Counted from the stretch's first letter, positions 1-5,208 are shown. The stretch is 10,223 nt of DNA from Clostridiales bacterium (GCA_021205375.1 JAJPXR010000014.1:1-10223), one strand, 5' to 3'. Notes: generated from the letters alone by a model not told the origin. Numbers and translations: made by a program.

Positions 1-156
1 CCCTAAAACGTGCCACTGGCACGTTTTGGCCCAAGGGCCGCAGGCTCACAGCCCGGCGTCGAGGACTATAAGAAGAACATGTTTGCTTTGCTCGGCAAGC
101 CTGGCTATGAGGATATGAAGGCGGACTTGGAGGCGCGGCTGGAGGCCGTGCTGTAA
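1..156 (+). pseudogene. 3' remnant of a truncated, unidentified protein gene
   Basis: The frame ending at TAA 154-156 reads as a plausible charged C-terminal helix from about position 61 (EDYKKNMFALLGKPGYEDMK, then ADLEARLEAVL). Going upstream the frame turns into unlikely sequence and meets a stop at 4-6. That upstream part consists of two tandem hairpins: an AAAACGTGCC arm at 5-14 with its complement at 18-27, and a GGCCC arm at 28-32 with GGGCC at 35-39. I read this as the end of a gene whose 5' part was removed or replaced by a repeat-like insertion, or lies beyond the window in another arrangement. The tail loosely resembles the C-termini of sulfatase-type hydrolases (an NxxxxxPxYxxxKxxLxxRL pattern), but that is a weak guess. 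A GTG at 10 could start a 48-codon ORF, but no ribosome site precedes it. Confidence 0.35.
5..39. repeat. two adjacent perfect hairpins
   Basis: A 10-bp perfect stem (5-14 with 18-27, three-base loop ACT) is followed directly by a 5-bp GGCCC/GGGCC stem (28-32 with 35-39). No T-run follows on the + strand. On the - strand the first stem is preceded by GC-rich sequence and also lacks a proper T-tract, so it does not look like a standard terminator. It sits exactly where the coding tail loses sense, so it may mark the end of an inserted intergenic repeat. Confidence 0.5.
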
Positions 157-213
157 GGTATTTGCCATTTCCAAACAACTTGACTGCCTCTCTTTGAGCC
201 TGTCCCCTGCCTG

Positions 214-233
214 GAAACCCCTCCGCCACCGCC
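214..233 (+). repeat. fragment of dispersed GC-rich intergenic repeat (copy 1)
   Basis: These 20 bases (GAAACCCC, then TCCGCCACCGCC) are identical to 9803-9822 near the other end of the window, where they begin a longer element with two hairpins. Here only the left 20 bases are recognisable. The sequence then passes into a short open stretch (ATG 234 to TAA 273-275, encoding MELLEAKQYVDRL), which has no ribosome site and is probably another gene-tail fragment. GC-rich repeats with a CCCCTCCG core and a CCTCCCCTTTCAGGGGAGG arm are, to my knowledge, common between genes in Oscillospiraceae. Confidence 0.5.
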
Positions 234-298
234 ATGGAGTTGCTGGAAGCGAAGCAGTATGTAGACCGGTTATAACGTTCCCTGTTGACACCCAAACT

Positions 299-337
299 GC
301 CCGAATCCTGGTTTTAGCCCGGATTCGGGCGGTTTTT
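299..337 (+). terminator. intrinsic terminator
   Basis: A perfect 10-bp stem (GCCCGAATCC at 299-308, GGATTCGGGC at 321-330) with a 12-base loop is followed by GG and TTTTT at 333-337. It ends whatever transcript enters from the left, consistent with a gene having once ended in the 154-275 region. Confidence 0.85.
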
Positions 338-526
338 CGTCAAAAAATTTTCTGGGCTTGCAGCAGACCCGTCTCTCATAAATTTTGTTCTTTTTGCACT
401 TTTCAGTTTTTTTACAAACCGAAAGAAAGTGGCCGGATTTGCAACTGCTCCTCCTGTGTAAAACGATTTTTCGGATTCTGAGAAAAACATTTTGCACCAG
501 CTCCCACTTTTTTCCGTTGTGAAAGC
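338..526. other. AT-rich intergenic stretch, no gene seen
   Basis: This stretch between the terminator and the aquaporin promoter has many T and A runs. Both strands contain short open frames, but none has a ribosome site or a recognisable product. No RNA family was recognised. It probably serves only as an upstream region for the aquaporin promoter. Confidence 0.5.
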
Positions 527-554
527 TTGCTTTTTTCGCAGGTGATGATATAAT
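527..554 (+). promoter_or_regulatory. sigma-A promoter for the aquaporin gene
   Basis: The -35 is TTGCTT at 527-532 and the -10 is a perfect TATAAT at 549-554, with a 16-bp spacer. The start of transcription should fall near 561, giving a leader of about 59 bases before the ATG at 620. The leader ends in AGAAAGGAG (604-612), a good ribosome site. Confidence 0.7.
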
Positions 555-619
555 GAAGCCGTGAGAATCCACCTTATGTATCTTTTTTATCTGTTCACCG
601 TTCAGAAAGGAGTATCACA

Positions 620-1288
620 ATGGAAAACATCAAAAAATATGTGGCTGAGGCCATCGGCACCTTTGTCCTGGTGACCTTCGGCTGCGGCACCGCCGTGGCA
701 GTGGGCTGCGCCAGCGACGCGGGCAGCGGCTACCTGTTGACCGCTTTGGCCTTTGGACTGGTCATCGTCGCCATGGCCTACAGCATTGGCAACATCTCCG
801 GCTGTCACGTCAACCCGGCGGTGTCGCTGGCGATGCTGATTCGGAAGCAGCTCTCCATCGGGGACTTTGTGGGTTACGTCATCTCCCAGCTCATCGGCTC
901 CGCCCTGGGCTGCGTGGTGCTGGGCATTGTGTTCGGCTTCGACTGCGGCTTTGGCGCCAACCAGATTCAGGAGGGCTGGGCCAACGGCTCTGTGGCCGGT
1001 GCGCTGCTGGTGGAAGTGGTGCTGACCTTCGTGTTTGTGCTGACCATCATCGGCGTCACCAGCAAGCAGGAGAACAGCGCCGTCTCCGGCGTGGTCATCG
1101 GCCTGACCCTGACCCTGGTCCATATCCTCGGCATTGCCCTGACCGGCACCTCGGTCAACCCGGCCCGGAGCCTGATGCCCGCCCTGTTCGCAGGCGGCGC
1201 GGCGCTGTCTCAGGTTTGGATCTTCATCGTGGCCCCGTTGGTGGGCGGCGCGCTGGCGGCAGTGGTGTACACCGCGCTGGAGGATTGA
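620..1288 (+). CDS. aqpZ: aquaporin, AqpZ-type (MIP family)
   Basis: This encodes a 222-residue inner-membrane channel, close to the 231 residues of E. coli AqpZ, for passive water flow and possibly small neutral solutes. Both half-helix NPA signatures are present (HVNPAV at 63-68, SVNPARS at 178-184). The selectivity-filter positions, by alignment in mind to AqpZ F43/H174/T183/R189, are Y54, H168, T177 and R183. The Phe-to-Tyr change is conservative and the His/Arg pair argues for a water channel rather than a glycerol facilitator. Six hydrophobic segments alternate with the two NPA loops. The ATG at 620 has a GAAAGGAG ribosome site 7 bases upstream. The gene is flanked by its own promoter and a strong terminator, so it is monocistronic. 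Family assignment is secure; exact substrate is inferred. Confidence 0.93.
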   Translation: MENIKKYVAEAIGTFVLVTFGCGTAVAVGCASDAGSGYLLTALAFGLVIVAMAYSIGNISGCHVNPAVSLAMLIRKQLSIGDFVGYVISQLIGSALGCVVLGIVFGFDCGFGANQIQEGWANGSVAGALLVEVVLTFVFVLTIIGVTSKQENSAVSGVVIGLTLTLVHILGIALTGTSVNPARSLMPALFAGGAALSQVWIFIVAPLVGGALAAVVYTALED

Positions 1289-1319
1289 ACGGCAGCATTG
1301 CCTAAACCTCAATGAAATA

Positions 1320-1359
1320 GCACCCGGAGGAGCGATACTGCCCCTCCGGGTGCGTTTTT
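1320..1359 (+). terminator. intrinsic terminator of the aquaporin gene
   Basis: A perfect 11-bp stem (GCACCCGGAGG at 1320-1330, CCTCCGGGTGC at 1343-1353) is followed by G and TTTTT (1355-1359). It lies between the convergent aquaporin and EutN-like genes. On the - strand it would be followed only by TATTTCATT, so it is at best a weak terminator for the opposite gene. Confidence 0.9.
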
Positions 1360-1367
1360 CTGCGTTG

Positions 1368-1601
1368 CTACTCCAGCACGATGCCGGTCACGGCAGCGTC
1401 CACAGGACACCGGCCCCCCAGCACTGCCTGAGCCGCCTCCCCCTGGCAGATCAGCACATGGCTGCCCACGGCGGCCCCCAGTGGGTCCACCGCCACCAGC
1501 GTGCCCCCGCCGGGGACCTTCGCCAGCACCAGAGCCGCGCCGTCCAGAGCGGAGACGTGGGTGGGGGCGGTGACAACCCCCGTCACTTTGCAAATCATCA
1601 T
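1368..1601 (-). CDS. EutN/CcmL-type bacterial microcompartment vertex protein (BMC-P), orphan
   Basis: This 77-residue protein matches the EutN/CcmL fold from end to end: N-terminal VTGVV (6-10), TLVAVDPLGAAVG (34-46), VLICQGEAAQ (49-58) and the C-terminal PVDAAVTGIV (66-75). These correspond to the VTG, AVAIDNIGAGTGEWVLLVSGSSARQ and PVDLCVIGIVD blocks of E. coli EutN. The family forms pentamers that cap the vertices of microcompartment shells. It is shorter than typical members (80-100), lacking the C-terminal tail after GIV. The start is the first of two adjacent Met codons; AGGGAG (1609-1614, - strand) is a ribosome site 7 bases upstream. No BMC-H shell gene or encapsulated enzyme lies nearby, so shell function here is not established; it may be a satellite shell gene or a repurposed pentamer. 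I found no convincing promoter immediately upstream. Confidence 0.85.
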   Translation of the reverse strand: MMICKVTGVVTAPTHVSALDGAALVLAKVPGGGTLVAVDPLGAAVGSHVLICQGEAAQAVLGGRCPVDAAVTGIVLE

Positions 1602-1685
1602 AAGGAAACTCCCTTTCCGTGCGTACCGCGGTTTGCGCGGCACATGCGGGATTTTGATGTTAGTATGCCGGAAAGGTTGGAAATT

Positions 1686-1835
1686 ATGAGCCGCAGGGCG
1701 CTGTTCCCGGGGAAAAGGGCAAGAGCGTTTCTGTTTGTTTTCTGTTGCGTTTTGTCGAATTGTATGGTATTCTATCTGTGGTTCTCCTCGGAGAACCGGG
1801 CGCTGCGCAACGGCAGGCGGTTGGCTACTCCCTGA
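1686..1835 (+). CDS. possible 49-residue single-pass membrane peptide
   Basis: The product has a basic N-terminus (MSRRALFPGKRAR), one hydrophobic segment at about residues 14-33 (AFLFVFCCVLSNCMVFYLWF) and a basic C-terminal tail rich in Arg and Asn. GGAAAGG at 1670-1676 is an acceptable ribosome site 9 bases before the ATG. It stops 16 bases before the next small ORF, so the two could be co-transcribed. The frame is also open further upstream, but no better start with a ribosome site exists there. I recognise no family. It could be a real small membrane protein, or chance coding upstream of the 25-codon ORF, whose candidate promoter lies inside this frame. Confidence 0.38.
   Translation: MSRRALFPGKRARAFLFVFCCVLSNCMVFYLWFSSENRALRNGRRLATP
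1745..1773 (+). promoter_or_regulatory. candidate extended -10 promoter for the 25-codon ORF
   Basis: A weak -35 (TTGCGT, 1745-1750), a 17-bp spacer, and an extended -10 (TGGTATTCT at 1765-1773) would place the transcript start near 1780. That is exactly the first base of a perfect inverted repeat (1780-1797). A 5'-terminal hairpin of this kind is typical of stable type I toxin mRNAs. The -35 matches at only 3 of 6 positions, so this is a candidate only. Confidence 0.4.
1780..1797 (+). repeat. perfect inverted repeat at predicted mRNA 5' end
   Basis: GGTTCTCC at 1780-1787 is separated by TC from GGAGAACC at 1790-1797. In RNA this forms a seven- to eight-pair stem with a tiny CUCG-type loop. 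Its right arm also contains a GGAG sequence. It lies inside the possible 49-residue ORF and about 40 bases upstream of the next ribosome site. Confidence 0.6.
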
Positions 1836-1851
1836 AAAAGGGGGTGATGTC

Positions 1852-1929
1852 ATGCGGATTACATTGCATATCGGAGCCTACACGGTGACGATTATCGTAA
1901 AACGCAGAAACCGCCACTCTGCCAAGTGA
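1852..1929 (+). CDS. 25-residue basic/hydrophobic peptide, candidate type I toxin
   Basis: The peptide starts MRITLHIGAYTVTIIVK and ends in a basic RRNRHSAK tail: about 16 residues of alternating hydrophobic character followed by a positively charged end. Its ribosome site is exceptional. The bases 1837-1848 (AAAGGGGGTGAT) differ from the full anti-16S complement AAAGGAGGTGAT at one position, and end 3 bases before the ATG. The last eight codons lie inside a long hairpin (1906-1937). A consensus promoter on the opposite strand at 2000-2028 would make an RNA complementary to this 3' end. I recognise no named family, although the HIGxYTVTIIVK-type pattern feels recurrent in Clostridia (memory, unverified). 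A short membrane- or strand-forming toxin controlled by the antisense RNA is my favoured reading; a stray leader peptide is the alternative. Confidence 0.55.
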   Translation: MRITLHIGAYTVTIIVKRRNRHSAK

Positions 1930-1993
1930 CGGTTTCTAGAAATAGAAATTACTCATAATCAGAGCTGACCGCTTGTTGCAGCGCCCTTACCCT
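1899..1993 (-). ncRNA. putative antisense RNA (antitoxin-like), about 95 nt
   Basis: Transcription from the perfect - strand promoter at 2000-2028 should begin near 1993. It would run leftward into the hairpin 1937-1906, which on this strand is followed by GCG and TTTT (1902-1899), so it could end there as an RNA of roughly 95 bases. The product contains only a six-codon ORF without a ribosome site and is therefore likely non-coding. Its 3' part is complementary to the end of the 25-codon ORF and its 5' part to the mRNA's downstream region. This 3'-overlap design is known from type I systems such as Fst/RNA II, TxpA/RatA and BsrG/SR4. Both ends are predicted, not observed. Confidence 0.5.
1906..1937. 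terminator. shared hairpin, terminator-like on the - strand
   Basis: AGAAACCG (1906-1913) pairs with CGGTTTCT (1930-1937), followed inward by a C/A mismatch and a CACT/AGTG stem (1915-1918 with 1925-1928), with a six-base loop. On the - strand it is followed by GCGTTTTA, a short T-tract. On the + strand it is followed by AGAAATAG, so it would stabilise or fold the 3' end rather than terminate cleanly. The stop codon of the small ORF (1927-1929) is inside the stem. Confidence 0.6.
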
Positions 1994-1999
1994 GTCTCT

Positions 2000-2028
2000 A
2001 TTATACCCGCAAACGGGACGCCTGTCAA
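2000..2028 (-). promoter_or_regulatory. perfect consensus sigma-A promoter, leftward
   Basis: Read on the - strand: TTGACA (2028-2023), a 17-bp spacer, TATAAT (2005-2000). An A-rich stretch (GGGAAAAAGAAA) precedes the -35 and could act as an UP element. The spacer contains an inverted repeat, CCCG-CAAA-CGGG on the + strand (2006-2017). No annotated protein gene starts within 390 bases downstream; the EutN-like gene at 1601 is the first, beyond the hairpin at 1906-1937. A promoter this strong is best explained by a regulatory RNA. Confidence 0.85.
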
Positions 2029-2070
2029 TTTCTTTTTCCCAGAGCGCGGCCCGTTTGGGTTTCGCCCCAT

Positions 2071-2098
2071 TGCACATTGCCCAGTGCAAATTGCAAAT
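2071..2098. repeat. four tandem heptamers
   Basis: TGCACAT, TGCCCAG, TGCAAAT and TGCAAAT follow each other without gaps, ending two bases before the stop codon of the HD gene. An imperfect inverted repeat (TTGCAC at 2070-2075, GTGCAA at 2084-2089) is superimposed. The function is unknown; short heptamer arrays of this kind can vary in number between strains. Confidence 0.55.
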
Positions 2099-2100
2099 TG

Positions 2101-2658
2101 TCAGTCCACCGCGTCGCTGGCGCGCATGGCCTCGATGGTTTTGGCGAACAAATCGTCCAGCTCCCAGCCCAGCATGGCAGCACCGTCCCGGATCACGTCT
2201 CTGGAGCAGCCCGCGGCGAACTTTTTGTCCTTGAACTTTTTCTTCACGGACTTGACGGGCAGGTCGCTGACGCTCTTGGAGGGCCGCATGACCGCCACCG
2301 CTCCGATGAGGCCGGTCAGTTCGTCCACGGCGTACAGCACCTTCTCCATCTCGTGCTCCGGCTTGATGTCCACGGTCAGGTTGTAGCCGTGGCTGGCGGT
2401 GGCGTGGATGATGCGCTCGTCAATGCCCCGCTGCCGCATGATCTCCTGCTCCTTGATGCAGTGCTGTTCCGGGAACTGCTCAAAGTCCAGGTCATGGAGA
2501 ATGCCTACGGCCTCCCAGAAGTCGGCCTCGTCGCCGTAGCCCAGCTCCTGGGCGTACCAGCGCATGACGTCGCCCACAATGCGGCTGTGTTTCCGGTGGA
2601 ATTCGCCCTGGTTGTACTCTGCCATCAGGTCCCATGCCTGTTCCGGGGTGGGGATCAT
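2101..2658 (-). CDS. HD-domain metal-dependent phosphohydrolase
   Basis: This is a 185-residue soluble protein with an HD-type fold. Likely metal ligands are H24 (FHRKHSRIV), the H55-D56 pair (GILHDLDFEQ) and D112 (YAVDELTG), with H85 and H90 in a second conserved block (IIHATASHGYN). The C-terminal half carries the blocks MRPSKSV, SVKKKFKDKKFAAGCSRDVI and GWELDDL, which I recall as typical of a widespread uncharacterised clostridial HD subfamily. Substrate unknown; nucleotides or phosphate esters are likely for this superfamily. The frame is open to 2778, but the promoter at 2707-2735 rules that start out. AAAGGAG (2668-2674) lies 9 bases from the Met codon at 2658 and only 3 from another at 2664, so 2658 is chosen. 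Confidence 0.85.
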   Translation of the reverse strand: MIPTPEQAWDLMAEYNQGEFHRKHSRIVGDVMRWYAQELGYGDEADFWEAVGILHDLDFEQFPEQHCIKEQEIMRQRGIDERIIHATASHGYNLTVDIKPEHEMEKVLYAVDELTGLIGAVAVMRPSKSVSDLPVKSVKKKFKDKKFAAGCSRDVIRDGAAMLGWELDDLFAKTIEAMRASDAVD

Positions 2659-2706
2659 CGTCATCGTCTCCTTTGTCCAGGCCGCGCCTGGTTCGATTTG
2701 AACCCC

Positions 2707-2735
2707 AGTATAACCCTCTAAACCCACTTTGTCAA
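2707..2735 (-). promoter_or_regulatory. sigma-A promoter of the HD gene
   Basis: On the - strand there is TTGACA (2735-2730), a 17-bp spacer and TATACT (2712-2707). The transcript would begin near 2700, leaving a leader of about 42 bases with AAAGGAG. This fixes the start of the HD gene downstream of 2700. Confidence 0.85.
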
Positions 2736-2794
2736 TAGGGAATACAGGCGGCGCACCTCCGTAAAAATCTTTTCGCATTTTAGAAAATTTATGC

Positions 2795-2823
2795 TTGACA
2801 TTCGCCGGAGCGGGTGGTATTAT
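2795..2823 (+). promoter_or_regulatory. sigma-A promoter of tRNA-Leu
   Basis: TTGACA (2795-2800), a 17-bp spacer and TATTAT (2818-2823) are present; an overlapping TATAAT at 2821-2826 would give a 20-bp spacer and is less likely. Transcription should start near 2830, about 29 bases before the mature tRNA. It is divergent from the HD-gene promoter. Confidence 0.8.
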
Positions 2824-2858
2824 AATTCTCGCAGTGAGCGAGCCAGTCTTTTGGATAT

Positions 2859-2946
2859 GCGCAAGTGGTGGAATTGGTAGACTCGCTGGCTTCAGGTGCC
2901 AGTGCTCATTGCGGGCGTGCGGGTTCGACTCCCGCCTTGCGCACCA
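2859..2946 (+). tRNA. tRNA-Leu, anticodon CAG
   Basis: The cloverleaf is complete. The acceptor arms GCGCAAG (2859-2865) and CTTGCGC (2936-2942) form seven pairs, followed by discriminator A2943 and encoded CCA (2944-2946). The anticodon arm is CTGGC-TTCAGGT-GCCAG (2886-2902), giving anticodon CAG at 2893-2895. A long variable arm (2903-2918, class II) can form a GCTC/GGGC stem. The T arm is GCGGG-TTCGACT-CCCGC (2919-2935). It reads CUG, by far the commonest Leu codon in the surrounding genes. It is a single-gene unit with its own promoter and terminator. Confidence 0.96.
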
Positions 2947-2950
2947 GACA

Positions 2951-2995
2951 GAGGCAGTAATTTCGGTTGAAATTACTGCTTCTTTCTTTTGTTTT
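2951..2995 (+). terminator. intrinsic terminator of tRNA-Leu
   Basis: A perfect 11-bp stem (GCAGTAATTTC at 2954-2964, GAAATTACTGC at 2969-2979) with a GGTT loop begins 8 bases after the tRNA CCA. It is followed by a T-rich tract (TTCTTTCTTTTGTTTT, 2980-2995). Confidence 0.9.
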
Positions 2996-3045
2996 CCCGG
3001 TTTTGTTTCCGCTAACCAATGGCTCCCAGAGAGAAGGTCTTTCCC

Positions 3046-4449
3046 ATGTCCAAACAGGCCGCCGACTTCAGCCAGGGGTCGGTTCGTAGCGCGGTGCTGC
3101 GCATGGCCGCCCCCATGACGCTGGCCCAGCTCATCAACATCCTGTATAACATCGTGGACCGGGTGTTCATCGGGCAGATCCCCGTCACCGGGCGGCTGGA
3201 GCTGACCGGGCTGGGGCTGTGCCTGCCCATCATTTCCATCATCATGGGCTTCGCTAACCTATGCGGCGTGGGCGGCGGCTCCCTGTTCTCCATCCGCCGG
3301 GGCGAGGGGGACGACGACGAGTGCCGCGCCATTTTGGGCAACTCCTTCGCCCTGCTGATTCTGTTGGGGGCGGCGGTGACGGCGGTGCTGCTGACGCTGC
3401 GGGAGCCGCTGCTGTGGCTCTTCGGGGCCAGCGAGGACACCTTCAGCTACGCCAACGACTACCTGACCATTTACCTGTGTGGCACGATCTTCGTCATGAT
3501 CAGCCTGGGCATGAACCCCTTCATCAACGCTCAGGGCTTCGCCACCACCGGGATGCTGACGGTGGTGCTGGGGGCCGCCATCAACCTGATTTTGGACCCC
3601 ATCCTGATTTTCGCCTGCGGCATGGGGGTTCGCGGCGCGGCGCTGGCCACCATCATCGCCCAGGGCTGCTCCGCCGTGTGGGTGCTGCGGTTCCTGACCG
3701 CCAAAAGCACTCCTCACCGGCTGACGCTGGCGGGTCTGCGGCTGAAAGCCCGGCGGGTGAAGCGCATTTTTGCCCTGGGGCTGTCGGGCTTCTTTATGAA
3801 CCTGACCAACTCCCTGGTGCAGATCGTCTGCAACGCCACCCTCCAGGCCACCGGCGGCGACCTGTACGTGGGGGTCATGACCGTGGTGAACTCCATCCGG
3901 GAAGTGGTCATGATGTTCGTCCAGGGGCTGAACAACGGCGCCCAGCCCGTCATGGGCTACAACTACGGTGCGAGGCTCTACGGGCGGGTCCGGCAGACCA
4001 TCCGGTTCAGCGTCTCCTGCACCATCGGCTACGCCGTCTGCGTGTGGCTGGTGACCATGCTGCTGCCGGGTCCGCTCATCCGTATCTTCAACGGGGAAGA
4101 GGCGCTGGTAGAGGCGGGCATCCCCGCCATGCGCATCTACTTCTGTATGTTCCTGTTTATGTCCCTGCAAATCGCCGGACAGACGGTGTTCACCGCCTTG
4201 GGCCGGTCCAAGAACGCGGTTTTCTTCTCCCTGTTCCGCAAGGCTATCATCAACGCGCCGCTGACGGTCCTGCTGGCCCACTGGATGGGCAGCACCGGCG
4301 TGTTCACCGCCGAGGCGGTGTCCCAGTTGGTGGGCGGCCTGGCCTGCTTCACGACCATGTGCCTGACGGTGTACCGGCCCCTCTCCCGCCTGGAAGATGG
4401 GGAAGCGCTGCCGATTCACCATCATCATTTATCCCAGCGCCACGTCTAA
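3046..4449 (+). CDS. MATE-family multidrug exporter
   Basis: This is a 467-residue integral membrane protein with about 12 hydrophobic segments in two homologous halves, the usual size for MepA-like MATE exporters. The first half carries LRMAAPMTLAQLINILYNIV and VDRVFIG (about 18-43), and the family-typical INLILDPILIF at about 179-189. The second half begins near residue 246 (GLSGFFMNLTNSLVQ) and has the characteristic NNGAQPVMGYNYGA block around 295-308. It presumably exports cationic drugs or metabolites by H+ or Na+ antiport; substrate unknown. The first in-frame ATG (3019) has no ribosome site, whereas ATG 3046 has AGAGAAGG 9 bases upstream, so 3046 is taken. The C-terminus ends in HHHHLSQRHV and overlaps the convergent ZIP gene by 21 bases. 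No clear promoter was found between the tRNA terminator and the start; read-through may contribute. Confidence 0.92.
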   Translation: MSKQAADFSQGSVRSAVLRMAAPMTLAQLINILYNIVDRVFIGQIPVTGRLELTGLGLCLPIISIIMGFANLCGVGGGSLFSIRRGEGDDDECRAILGNSFALLILLGAAVTAVLLTLREPLLWLFGASEDTFSYANDYLTIYLCGTIFVMISLGMNPFINAQGFATTGMLTVVLGAAINLILDPILIFACGMGVRGAALATIIAQGCSAVWVLRFLTAKSTPHRLTLAGLRLKARRVKRIFALGLSGFFMNLTNSLVQIVCNATLQATGGDLYVGVMTVVNSIREVVMMFVQGLNNGAQPVMGYNYGARLYGRVRQTIRFSVSCTIGYAVCVWLVTMLLPGPLIRIFNGEEALVEAGIPAMRIYFCMFLFMSLQIAGQTVFTALGRSKNAVFFSLFRKAIINAPLTVLLAHWMGSTGVFTAEAVSQLVGGLACFTTMCLTVYRPLSRLEDGEALPIHHHHLSQRHV

Positions 4450-5208
4450 GGCCATCATCAGGGTGAACCCCATGGAAAAAAGCAGCGTCACCACGTCGGA
4501 GTGCCTGCCCTGGGCCATTTCGGGGATCAGCTCCTCCACCACCACGTAGAGCATGGCTCCGGCAGCGAAGCTCAGCAGATAGGGCAGCACCGGCACCACC
4601 AGCCCCGCCGCCGCTACGGTGAGCAGCGCCCCGATGGGTTCCACCACACCGGAGAGTACCCCGTAGAGGAACGCCCTGGGCCGTCTGGCCCCCGCCGCCC
4701 GCAGGGGCATGGAGATGATGGCCCCCTCCGGGAAGTTCTGGGCCGCGATGCCCAGGGACAGGGCCATCGCCCCAAAGAGGGACACCTGCCCGCCGCCGGT
4801 GAGCCAGTCGGCGTAGACCGCCCCCCCCGCCATGCCCTCCGGCAAGTTGTGGAGGGTGACGGCCAGCAGCAGCATGGTGGTGCGCTGGAGGCGGCTGTGA
4901 GGGCCTTCCGCCTGCTCGCTGAACATGTGCAGGTGGGGAATGGCGTGGTCCAACGCCAACAAAAACAACACCCCCAGCCAGAACCCCACCGCCGCCGGCA
5001 GGAATCGCCACCGCCCCAGAGCCGCCGCCTGTTCCAGAGCGGGCAGCAGCAGGCTCCAGACGGAGGCCGCCGTCATCACCCCGGCGGCGAAGCCGGTCAG
5101 GGACCGCTGCACCAGCCGGTGCAGCTCCCCCCGGAGAAAAAACACACAGGCGGCGCCCAGCGCCGTCCCCAAAAACGGGACCAATATTCCCTTTATCACA
5201 TCACTCAT
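4429..5208 (-). CDS. ZIP-family divalent metal transporter (GufA/ZupT-like)
   Basis: This 259-residue membrane protein has about eight hydrophobic helices. The metal-binding signatures of ZIP transporters are visible: HNLPEG (120-125) in the helix IV position, QNFPEG (157-162) in helix V, and EELIPE (225-230). A His-containing loop, DHAIPHLH (87-94), precedes helix IV. Gln in place of His in the helix V motif is, as I recall, usual for the GufA-like branch. The likely role is uptake of Zn2+, Fe2+ or Mn2+ at the cytoplasmic membrane. The ATG at 5208 has GGGAGG (5215-5220, - strand) 6 bases upstream. It converges on and overlaps the MATE gene, and is divergent from the DUF6198-type gene. A palindrome overlapping its candidate promoter may be an operator. 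Confidence 0.92.
   Translation of the reverse strand: MSDVIKGILVPFLGTALGAACVFFLRGELHRLVQRSLTGFAAGVMTAASVWSLLLPALEQAAALGRWRFLPAAVGFWLGVLFLLALDHAIPHLHMFSEQAEGPHSRLQRTTMLLLAVTLHNLPEGMAGGAVYADWLTGGGQVSLFGAMALSLGIAAQNFPEGAIISMPLRAAGARRPRAFLYGVLSGVVEPIGALLTVAAAGLVVPVLPYLLSFAAGAMLYVVVEELIPEMAQGRHSDVVTLLFSMGFTLMMALDVALG

Noticed and set aside
194..481. A 95-codon + strand frame across the terminator at 299-337
   Set aside because: It runs through a perfect intrinsic terminator, has no ribosome site and its product resembles nothing.
1602..1853. A longer N-terminus for the EutN-like protein (open to 1853)
   Set aside because: The family homology begins at the Met pair at 1601/1598 with a ribosome site just upstream. 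The extension is Pro/Arg-rich and has no family resemblance.
2659..2778. A longer N-terminus for the HD protein starting at 2778
   Set aside because: The consensus promoter at 2707-2735 lies inside this extension and the ribosome site is at 2668-2674, so the transcript would begin after the extra start.
3259..4428. Long open frames on both strands overlapping the MATE gene in other phases
   Set aside because: They encode His/Gly/Gln/Arg-rich sequence without domains, a usual by-product of GC-rich codons. The MATE frame has membrane helices and family motifs.
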